From Atlantibacter sp. RC6 (GTDB taxonomy: Bacteria > Pseudomonadota > Gammaproteobacteria > Enterobacterales > Enterobacteriaceae), in NCBI RefSeq assembly GCF_014193285.1, contig NZ_JACHZE010000002.1, positions 62,001 to 126,000 on the forward strand: a DNA stretch of 64,000 nt. The letters are read 5' to 3'. Positions 30,096-37,046 of this stretch are shown one piece after another (positions within the stretch are counted from its first letter, which is position 1; every line of letters starts with the position of its first letter). Under the pieces are notes generated by a model. That model had not been told where the DNA came from. It ran no database searches and saw only the letters and a program-made list of their open reading frames with translations. The position numbers and the translations under genes were made by a program.

Positions 30096-30153
30096 GGTTC
30101 TGCCTTTCCCGGTGAAGAAGGATCAGCGTAGTCCTGAAAAGGAAACGTACGCA

Positions 30154-30273
30154 ATGGAGATGCGACAGCTATATGCATTAATCATTGTGACAGGTTTACT
30201 GCTGACGGCACTGCATGGTGGATGGAATATTTCCGACATCTCGGTACTGTTTGTCGTTAACCTCGGCAATTAG
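30154..30273 (+). CDS. Possible small membrane protein, 39 aa
   Basis: ATG at 30154 is preceded by AAAAGGAAA about 10 bp away. The product starts MEMRQLYALIIVTGLLLTAL, a single hydrophobic helix of about 16 residues, then HGGWNISDISVLFVVNLGN, also partly hydrophobic. A hairpin with a short U run follows 6 bp after the stop, so gene and terminator form a compact unit. Small one-helix membrane proteins of this size are common in enterobacteria, but I do not recognise this one. A longer reading frame back to 30001 is less likely because it would run through the structured repeat. Confidence 0.55.
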   Translation: MEMRQLYALIIVTGLLLTALHGGWNISDISVLFVVNLGN

Positions 30274-30278
30274 CTACT

Positions 30279-30298
30279 GGCCGCTCGTAAGAGCGGCC
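30279..30298 (+). terminator. Hairpin after the 39-aa ORF
   Basis: GGCCGCTC and GAGCGGCC pair perfectly around GTAA and are followed by TTTCAAT. The 176 bp from here to the DUF3300 gene hold only a presumptive promoter. Confidence 0.65.
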
Positions 30299-30474
30299 TT
30301 TCAATAACAGCGCAGCAGCAAATCCATCATCGCTTATAATTTGTGTAATAAATGTTCACATCTTAATTCAGACTTAACGGTTCGGTTCACCCTTTAAGTC
30401 AAAAACGCAAAATACGGGTGAATATACTCGCGGCAATCTAAACGCCTTACGGCTGGCCTTCGTCGGAGTCATCT

Positions 30475-32106
30475 ATGAAATTGCCCTTTACGCCACACCT
30501 GCTTGCACTGCTGTGCAGCGCCGGGCTATTAGCCGCCTCCGGCGTGCTATATGTCAAAAGCCAGACGCCCGCAGCAAGCCCCCCGGTATCTCAACCTGCG
30601 CCCGCTCAGGCGCAGCCGGCACCCGCCGCTCCGGTTGCTCCCGCCTATACCACTGCACAAATCGATCAATGGGTCGCGCCCGTGGCGCTGTATCCGGATG
30701 CGCTGTTATCGCAGGTGCTGATGGCGTCAACCTATCCGGCTAACGTCGTACAGGCGGTTCAATGGTCGCGGGATAACCCCTCGCTTCAGGGCGACCAGGC
30801 GATTCAGGCGGCGGCGAGCCAGCCCTGGGACCCCAGCGTAAAATCATTGGTGGCGTTCCCGCAGTTAATGGCGTTGATGGGTGAAAATCCGCAATGGGTG
30901 GAAGACCTGGGCAATGCCTTTCTGGCCCAGCCTCAGGACGTGATGAATGCCGTGCAAAAGCTTCGGGCGCTTGCGCAGCAAACCGGCGCGCTCAAATCAA
31001 ACCAGCAGCAGAGGGTGACGCAAACGCCTAAAACCACTGTTGCCGCACCCGCGCCGCAGAGTTCAGAGGCCGGGAAAACCACTGTGGTCAGTAGCGCGCC
31101 CGCCGAGACTATCATTAAAATCGAACCCGCCGATCCGCAGGTGGTTTATGTCCCCACCTATAACCCGAGCACCGTGTACGGCACCTGGCCTAACGCCAGC
31201 TATCCGCCGGTCTATTTACCGCCCCCTCCCGGGCAACAATTTACCGAAAGCTTTGTAAAGGGCTTCGGCTACAGCCTGGGCGTGGCGACGACTTACGCGC
31301 TGTTCAGCAGTATCGACTGGGATGATGATGACGATCATCACCATCACGATCATGACGATGATTATCATCACGGTCATGGCGACGGGTATTACCGCAACGG
31401 CAATAACATCAATATTAATGTGGATAACTATAACCGGATATCCGGCGAACACCTCACCGGTGGCGATCGGGTCTGGACCCATAATCCTGCCTACCGGGAT
31501 AACGTGCCATACAGGAACGACGCCGTTGCCGCGCGTTTCCACCAGACCAACGTCGCGAGCGGCTTAAGCGCCACGCAAAACCCTGCGGATTCACGCGACG
31601 GGCAGCGGCAGGCGGCGATGCAGCAGCTTCAGCAATCCACGGGGCACAAGCTCAATGCATCCCAGCCCGCGACGCGTGACGCGCAGCGCCAGGCTGCGTC
31701 AAAACAGCTAAACCAGATAGCCCAGCGAAATAACTATCGCGGCTATGACAGCGCCGATAATAGCCAGCGCCGTGAAGCGGCAAAGCAGCACCTTAAAAAC
31801 CCCACCGCGCAGCAGCAACAACGCCGGGATGCGGCGAAAAATGAGTTGCAGCATCCCACCGCTCAACAGCAACAACGCCGGGAAGCAGTACAACAGCACC
31901 GTGCGACTATTACCCCGGAGCAGCGCCAGCAGCGGCGCGAAACATTAAACGCCAACGCCTTTAGCGGCAACGACAGCCGTTCGCCCTCGTGGCAGGCGCA
32001 GCAGCAGCGGGGGATCCAGAGCCGCCAACATGCAGCGGCGGATCGGGAGCGGCTTTCCCACGCCCGGGAAAACGCCCCGCGGCATCGTGAATTTCATCGT
32101 CAATAA
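30475..32106 (+). CDS. yacH: DUF3300 exported protein, YacH-like
   Basis: Protein of 543 residues with an N-terminal signal or anchor helix (residues 8-25), a Pro/Ala-rich linker, the conserved DUF3300 domain (IDQWVAPVALYPDALLSQVL... to about 190), then VVYVPTYNPSTVYGTWP. A remarkable tract of Asp and His (about 283-305) suggests metal binding. The C-terminal third is Gln/Arg/Ala-rich with repeats such as PTAQQQQRRDAAKNELQH. E. coli YacH (617 aa) shares the layout and the place between acnB and lpd. The function is unknown. It is followed after 12 bp by a DUF2950 gene. Confidence 0.85.
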   Translation: MKLPFTPHLLALLCSAGLLAASGVLYVKSQTPAASPPVSQPAPAQAQPAPAAPVAPAYTTAQIDQWVAPVALYPDALLSQVLMASTYPANVVQAVQWSRDNPSLQGDQAIQAAASQPWDPSVKSLVAFPQLMALMGENPQWVEDLGNAFLAQPQDVMNAVQKLRALAQQTGALKSNQQQRVTQTPKTTVAAPAPQSSEAGKTTVVSSAPAETIIKIEPADPQVVYVPTYNPSTVYGTWPNASYPPVYLPPPPGQQFTESFVKGFGYSLGVATTYALFSSIDWDDDDDHHHHDHDDDYHHGHGDGYYRNGNNININVDNYNRISGEHLTGGDRVWTHNPAYRDNVPYRNDAVAARFHQTNVASGLSATQNPADSRDGQRQAAMQQLQQSTGHKLNASQPATRDAQRQAASKQLNQIAQRNNYRGYDSADNSQRREAAKQHLKNPTAQQQQRRDAAKNELQHPTAQQQQRREAVQQHRATITPEQRQQRRETLNANAFSGNDSRSPSWQAQQQRGIQSRQHAAADRERLSHARENAPRHREFHRQ

Positions 32107-32118
32107 GCAGGAGCGAAA

Positions 32119-32967
32119 ATGAAAAACCGAATCACTCTAAGCGCCCTTCCCCTGCTTTTACTGCCTGTTCTTGCCGAGGCGCAGCAGTATTTCAACACGC
32201 CGGAAGAAGCGGCAAACGCATTCGCCGTTGCGATAACCCAGCAAGATGATGCAGAACTTACCAACTTACTGGGCAACGACTGGCGGGAATTTCTTCCTCC
32301 TGAAGGCGTCGATCCGGAAGCCGTAGCGCGCTTTACCCGCGACTGGAAGGTCAGCCATCGCATCGTGCAAAAAGATAACGTCGCGCACCTCAACGTGGGC
32401 AGCGAGAGCTGGCAGTTGCCGCTGCCCATCGTTAAAGCGGAAAACGGCTGGCGGTTCGATATGAAAGGCGCGGCGGATGAGATCCTGACCCGGGCGATTG
32501 GCCGCAACGAACTTTCCGCGATCCAGGCGATGCATGCTTATGTGGATGCTCAGCATAGCTTTTATCAAATGAATCATGAGTATGCGCAAAAATTTGTCAG
32601 CAGCGAAGGTAAAAAAGACGGGCTTTACTGGCCTGTTCAACCCGGCGAAGCCCCCAGCCCGTTAGGGCCGTCATTCAGTCCGGTACAACCTGGTATGGGC
32701 TATCACGGATACCATTTCCGTATCATTACCGCCCAGGGTAAAAACACGGATGACGGCGAGAAAAATTACTTGCAGGACGGGAAAATGGTCGGCGGATTCG
32801 CGCTTATCGCCTGGCCGGTTGAATACGGGAAAACCGGCATCGCCACCTTTATGATTAACCAGCAGGACGGGATCTGGCAGACAGATTTAGGCCCGCAAAC
32901 GGCTGAAAAGGCCAAAGCCATTACGCGTTTCGATCCCGGTAGCGACTGGCAAGCGGTTAATCTTTAA
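32119..32967 (+). CDS. DUF2950 exported protein
   Basis: Protein of 282 residues with signal peptide MKNRITLSALPLLLLPVLAEA, then a single DUF2950 domain (QYFNTPEEAANAFAVAI, FDMKGAADEILTRAIGRNE, GYHGYHFRIITAQGKN). GCAGGAGCG precedes the ATG, and the gene follows the DUF3300 gene by 12 bp; a strong terminator closes the pair. DUF3300 and DUF2950 proteins are frequent neighbours as far as I recall, suggesting a shared envelope role, but none is established. Confidence 0.82.
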   Translation: MKNRITLSALPLLLLPVLAEAQQYFNTPEEAANAFAVAITQQDDAELTNLLGNDWREFLPPEGVDPEAVARFTRDWKVSHRIVQKDNVAHLNVGSESWQLPLPIVKAENGWRFDMKGAADEILTRAIGRNELSAIQAMHAYVDAQHSFYQMNHEYAQKFVSSEGKKDGLYWPVQPGEAPSPLGPSFSPVQPGMGYHGYHFRIITAQGKNTDDGEKNYLQDGKMVGGFALIAWPVEYGKTGIATFMINQQDGIWQTDLGPQTAEKAKAITRFDPGSDWQAVNL

Positions 32968-32970
32968 CCC

Positions 32971-32998
32971 GAAAAAGCGGCCCTTGAGCCGCTTTTTC
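32971..32998 (+). terminator. Terminator of the DUF3300-DUF2950 operon
   Basis: An 11-bp stem GAAAAAGCGGC/GCCGCTTTTTC with a 6-base loop starts 3 bp after the stop. The symmetric A and T runs let it also serve the opposing small gene at 33014. Confidence 0.9.
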
Positions 32999-33013
32999 AA
33001 TGCGTAAGAAAAG

Positions 33014-33298
33014 TTATCCCTGATGCGGCATCAGTTCAGGATGCCCTACTACCGGTGGTTTGGTACTGGAAAGATCGGCTTCATCGGCACTTATGCTGCC
33101 GGATCCGGTGCCCCAGACGCCCTCCTGGGTCTTCGTGTTTTGCTGATGCTGGGCATTCAAATCTTCGCCCATCGCGGCGATGTGATTCGACTCCGTTCCG
33201 CCGCTGTTATCCGCCCAGGGAATTTGTTGATCGGCGGCCAGCGTCAGGCCTGAAAATAACGTAGCGGCGAAGGCTGTGGTAATCAAAAGCGTTTTCAT
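33014..33298 (-). CDS. Unrecognised small exported protein, 94 aa
   Basis: Begins with a Sec signal peptide (MKTLLITTAFAATLFSGLTLA, cut likely after LTLA). The mature chain of about 73 residues is hydrophilic and low in complexity (ADQQIPWADNSGGTESNHIA, NTKTQEGVWGTGSGSISADE, PPVVGHPELMPHQG) with no cysteines. GAGGTGACAG precedes the ATG, a convincing ribosome site. I recognise no domain. It is convergent with the DUF2950 gene and upstream of lpd on the same strand, with its own AT-rich leader (33299-33452). Confidence 0.75.
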   Translation of the reverse strand: MKTLLITTAFAATLFSGLTLAADQQIPWADNSGGTESNHIAAMGEDLNAQHQQNTKTQEGVWGTGSGSISADEADLSSTKPPVVGHPELMPHQG

Positions 33299-33456
33299 CT
33301 GTCACCTCTAATTAATTCACTATTTATTAATTATCACGCTATTAATTTAATGAGTTATTAGTTTTCAATGATCGACAAGATGTATAGGAATATTGTTCAG
33401 GTAACGTTTTTCAGCGGGGTAACGCAGACGCGAGTACGGTAACGGGCGGGCATAAA

Positions 33457-33480
33457 AAAAGCGGCCATTCAGCCGCTTTT
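33457..33480 (-). terminator. Terminator after lpd
   Basis: A 9-bp stem AAAAGCGGC/GCCGCTTTT with a 6-base loop lies 18 bp beyond the lpd stop and reads TTTTTTTATG on the minus strand. The AT-rich 33299-33452 stretch to its left is the leader of the 94-aa gene. Confidence 0.9.
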
Positions 33481-33498
33481 ATCATTTGAAACGAAGGG

Positions 33499-34923
33499 TT
33501 ACTTCTTCTTCGCTTTCGGGTTCGGCAGGTCGGTGATGCTGCCTTCGAACACTTCTGCCGCCAGGCCCACAGACTCATGCAGAGTCGGGTGAGCATGGAT
33601 GGTCAGCGCGATGTCTTCAGCGTCACAGCCCATTTCGATCGCCAGACCGATTTCACCCAGCAGCTCGCCGCCGTTGGTACCGACAATCGCGCCACCGATA
33701 ACACGGTGAGTCTCTTTGTCGAAAATCAGTTTGGTCATACCGTCTGCGCAGTCAGAAGCGATAGCACGGCCAGAAGCAGCCCACGGGAAAGTGGCGGTCT
33801 CAAAGCTGATGCCTTTCTCTTTCGCTTCTTTCTCAGTCAGGCCAACCCATGCCACTTCTGGCTCGGTGTAGGCGATTGACGGGATCACTTTCGGATCGAA
33901 GTAGTGTTTCATGCCAGCGATAACTTCAGCGGCAACGTGGCCTTCATGCACGCCTTTGTGCGCCAGCATCGGCTGACCGACGATATCGCCGATAGCGAAG
34001 ATGTGCGGCACGTTGGTGCGCAGCTGCTTGTCTACGCGGATGAAGCCACGGTCGTCCACTTCCACGCCGGCTTTACCAGCGTCGAGGTTTTTACCGTTCG
34101 GCACACGGCCGATCGCCACCAGCACGGCATCGTAACGCTGCGCTTCGGCAGGCGCTTTTTTGCCTTCCATGGAAACATAGATACCGTCTTCTTTGGCTTC
34201 AACGGCAGTGACTTTAGTTTCCAGCATCAGGTTGAATTTCTTGCTGATACGTTTGGTGAAGACTTTAACGATATCTTTATCGGCAGCCGGGATCACCTGG
34301 TCGAACATCTCAACCACGTCGATCTCTGAACCCAGCGCATGGTACACGGTGCCCATTTCCAGGCCGATGATACCGCCGCCCATCACCAGCAGGCGCTTCG
34401 GAACTTCTTTCAGTTCCAGCGCATCGGTGGAATCCCATACGCGCGGATCTTCGTGCGGAATAAACGGCAGTTCAATCGGACGGGAACCCGCCGCGATGAT
34501 TGCGTTGTCAAAGTTGATCACGGTTTTGCCGTTTTCGCCTTCAACTTCCAGGGTGTTTGCCCCGGTAAATTTACCCAGACCGTTGACCACTTTCACTTTG
34601 CGGCCTTTCGCCATGCCAGCCAGACCACCGGTCAGCTGATTGATGACTTTTTCTTTCCAGGTACGAATCTTGTCGATATCGGTTTTCGGCTCGCCGAAGA
34701 CGATACCGTGCTCAGCCAGCGCTTTGGCTTCTTCGATAACTTTTGCAACGTGCAGCAGCGCTTTAGAAGGGATACAGCCGACGTTCAGACAAACACCGCC
34801 CAGGGTGTTGTAACGTTCTACGATGACGGTCTCCAGACCTAAATCAGCGCAACGGAAGGCCGCAGAATAACCTGCCGGGCCTGCCCCAAGTACCACGACC
34901 TGAGTTTTGATTTCAGTACTCAT
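33499..34923 (-). CDS. lpd: Dihydrolipoyl dehydrogenase (E3)
   Basis: FAD disulphide reductase that reoxidises lipoamide in the pyruvate and 2-oxoglutarate dehydrogenase complexes and the glycine cleavage system. FAD site VVVLGAGPAGYS, redox pair C45/C50 in GGVCLNVGCIPSK, NAD site MGGGIIGLEMG and the catalytic HAHPTLHE are all present. The 474 residues equal E. coli. Of two adjacent ATGs, the second (34923) is chosen because AGAGG lies at proper spacing from it. lpd has its own promoter region after the aceF terminator. Confidence 0.98.
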   Translation of the reverse strand: MSTEIKTQVVVLGAGPAGYSAAFRCADLGLETVIVERYNTLGGVCLNVGCIPSKALLHVAKVIEEAKALAEHGIVFGEPKTDIDKIRTWKEKVINQLTGGLAGMAKGRKVKVVNGLGKFTGANTLEVEGENGKTVINFDNAIIAAGSRPIELPFIPHEDPRVWDSTDALELKEVPKRLLVMGGGIIGLEMGTVYHALGSEIDVVEMFDQVIPAADKDIVKVFTKRISKKFNLMLETKVTAVEAKEDGIYVSMEGKKAPAEAQRYDAVLVAIGRVPNGKNLDAGKAGVEVDDRGFIRVDKQLRTNVPHIFAIGDIVGQPMLAHKGVHEGHVAAEVIAGMKHYFDPKVIPSIAYTEPEVAWVGLTEKEAKEKGISFETATFPWAASGRAIASDCADGMTKLIFDKETHRVIGGAIVGTNGGELLGEIGLAIEMGCDAEDIALTIHAHPTLHESVGLAAEVFEGSITDLPNPKAKKK

Positions 34924-35013
34924 CATGACCTCTGTAATTTATATCCGGCGGGTCTGACGCTATTGTTGTTACGCCCATCATCCACCGGGACGTTCTATCC
35001 GCCCGTATTTTAC

Positions 35014-35031
35014 AAAATTGTTAACAATTTT
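35014..35031. promoter_or_regulatory. Perfect palindrome in the lpd promoter region
   Basis: AAAATTGTTAACAATTTT is an 18-bp perfect palindrome 91 bp upstream of lpd. It contains TGTTAAC, similar to the ArcA box element GTTAA, and E. coli lpd is known to be ArcA-repressed. ArcA as the ligand is inference; the dyad itself is certain. Confidence 0.5.
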
Positions 35032-35102
35032 GAAACAACAAAACGGCAAACGATTTGTCCTTTATTCCTGATAACCGCATAAAGCCTCATGAGATTATCA
35101 GA

Positions 35103-35130
35103 AAAAAGCCGGCCGTCAGGCCGGCTTTTT
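35103..35130 (-). terminator. Terminator between aceF and lpd
   Basis: A 12-bp stem AAAAAGCCGGCC/GGCCGGCTTTTT with a GTCA loop lies 3 bp beyond the aceF stop. It ends pdhR-aceEF transcripts and leaves lpd to its own promoter, as in E. coli, where partial read-through also occurs. Confidence 0.9.
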
Positions 35131-35133
35131 CGA

Positions 35134-37032
35134 TTACATCACCAGGCGGCGAATGTCGCTCAGCATGTTGTTGATGATGGTGATGAAACGTGCACCATCA
35201 GCACCGTCGATCACGCGGTGGTCGAAGGACAGAGAAATCGGCATCATCAGACGCGGAATAAACTCTTTACCGTTCCACACCGGTTCCATCGCGGACTTGG
35301 ACACACCGAGGATAGCCACTTCCGGCGCGTTAACAATCGGCGCGAAGTGGGTGGTGCCCAGGCCGCCGATGCTGGAGATAGTGAAGCAGCCGCCCTGCAT
35401 TTCGCCGGCAGTCAGCTTGCCATCACGCGCTTTCTTAGAAATCACGGTCAGTTCGCGAGACAGCTCGGTAATGCTCTTCTTGTTCACGTCTTTGAAGACC
35501 GGAACAACCAGACCATTCGGCGTATCTACCGCAACACCGATATTGATGTATTTCTTCAGCGTCAGCTTCTGGCCATCTTCGGACAGGGAGCTGTTGAAGC
35601 GCGGCATCTGCTCCAGAGCAGCGGCAACGGCTTTCATGATGAAGACCACCGGAGTGAATTTCACGTCCAGTTTGCGCTTCTCTGCTTCGGCGTTCTGCTG
35701 TTTACGGAACGCTTCCAGATCGGTGATATCGGTTTTGTCGAAGTGAGTTACGTGCGGGATCATCACCCAGTTACGGCTCAGGTTAGCACCAGAGATTTTC
35801 TGGATGCGGCCCAGTTCCACTTCTTCGATTTCACCAAACTTGCTGAAGTCCACTTTCGGCCACGGCAGCATGCCCGGGATACCGCCGCCAGTGGCAGCAG
35901 CAGGTGCGGATTCAGCGCGTTTCACCGCTTCCTTCACGTAGGCCTGAACGTCTTCGCGCAGGATACGGCCTTTACGACCGGTGCCTTTCACTTTCGCCAG
36001 GTTAACGCCGAATTCGCGCGCCAGGCGGCGGATCAGCGGAGTCGCGTGAACGTAAGCGTCGTTTTCAGCGAATTCAGTTTTGCCTTCCGCTTTAGCTGGC
36101 GCAGCAGCCGGTTTCTCTGCTTTCGCAGCCGGAGCCGGTGCAGCCGCTTCCTGCTTAGCAGCCGGAGCCGCGGCAGGCGCAGCGCCTTCCACTTCGAAGA
36201 TCATGATCAGGGAGCCGGTAGACACTTTGTCGCCGGTGTTGATTTTGATCTCTTTTACGGTGCCCGCGAACGGTGCCGGAACTTCCATAGAGGCTTTGTC
36301 GCCTTCCACGGTAATCAGTGATTGTTCAGCGGCCACTTTATCGCCCACTTTCACCATCACTTCAGTCACTTCAACTTCGTCACCGCCGATGTCCGGTACG
36401 TTAACTTCTTTAGAACCGGATGCCGCCGCCGGCGCGGAAGCCGCCTGCTCTTTCACTTCTGGTTTCGCCGCAGCGGCAGGCGCAGCGCCTTCCACTTCGA
36501 ATACCATGATCAGGGAGCCGGTAGAGACTTTGTCGCCGGTGCTGATTTTGATCTCTTTAACCTTGCCCGCGAACGGAGAAGGGACTTCCATAGAGGCTTT
36601 ATCGCCTTCCACGGTGATCAGAGACTGTTCAGCGGTCACGCTGTCGCCGACTTTGACCATGATTTCGGTCACTTCGACTTCATCGCTGCCGATATCCGGT
36701 ACGTTAACTTCTTTCACGCCGCCCGCTGCAGCAGGTGCTGCCGCCGGAGCCGCTTCTTTCTTCTCTTCTGCCTTGGCAGGCGCAGCGTCAGCTGCACCGT
36801 CGGCGGAATCGAAAATCATAATCAGTTTGCCGGTCTCGGTTTTGTCGCCGACAGAGACTTTGATCTCTTTCACGACGCCAGCCTGCGGAGACGGCACTTC
36901 CATAGAGGCTTTGTCGCCTTCTACGGTGATCAGCGACTGTTCAGCTTCAACTTTGTCGCCCACTTTGACCAGGATCTCGGTGATTTCAACTTCATCAGCC
37001 CCGATGTCCGGTACGTTGATTTCGATAGCCAT
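35134..37032 (-). CDS. aceF: Pyruvate dehydrogenase E2, dihydrolipoyl acetyltransferase
   Basis: Core of the pyruvate dehydrogenase complex, moving acetyl groups from lipoamide to CoA. Three tandem lipoyl domains carry the lipoylated lysine in [11 protein letters not shown] at about K41, K145 and K246, joined by Ala/Pro-rich flexible linkers. Then come the peripheral subunit-binding domain ([19 protein letters not shown]) and the catalytic domain ending [15 protein letters not shown]. The 632 residues compare with 630 in E. coli. It follows aceE by 14 bp. Confidence 0.98.
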   Translation of the reverse strand: MAIEINVPDIGADEVEITEILVKVGDKVEAEQSLITVEGDKASMEVPSPQAGVVKEIKVSVGDKTETGKLIMIFDSADGAADAAPAKAEEKKEAAPAAAPAAAGGVKEVNVPDIGSDEVEVTEIMVKVGDSVTAEQSLITVEGDKASMEVPSPFAGKVKEIKISTGDKVSTGSLIMVFEVEGAAPAAAAKPEVKEQAASAPAAASGSKEVNVPDIGGDEVEVTEVMVKVGDKVAAEQSLITVEGDKASMEVPAPFAGTVKEIKINTGDKVSTGSLIMIFEVEGAAPAAAPAAKQEAAAPAPAAKAEKPAAAPAKAEGKTEFAENDAYVHATPLIRRLAREFGVNLAKVKGTGRKGRILREDVQAYVKEAVKRAESAPAAATGGGIPGMLPWPKVDFSKFGEIEEVELGRIQKISGANLSRNWVMIPHVTHFDKTDITDLEAFRKQQNAEAEKRKLDVKFTPVVFIMKAVAAALEQMPRFNSSLSEDGQKLTLKKYINIGVAVDTPNGLVVPVFKDVNKKSITELSRELTVISKKARDGKLTAGEMQGGCFTISSIGGLGTTHFAPIVNAPEVAILGVSKSAMEPVWNGKEFIPRLMMPISLSFDHRVIDGADGARFITIINNMLSDIRRLVM

Positions 37033-37046
37033 TATTCTTTTACCTC

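Noticed and set aside
31320..31400. GATGAT/CATCAC microsatellite as a phase-variable repeat
   Set aside because: The runs mix GAT, GAC, CAT and CAC codons, are interrupted and lie in frame, so they look like selection for Asp and His rather than slippage.
36190..36990. Possible CRISPR-like spaced repeats
   Set aside because: The regular repeats are the three lipoyl domains of aceF, 300 bp apart and protein-coding.
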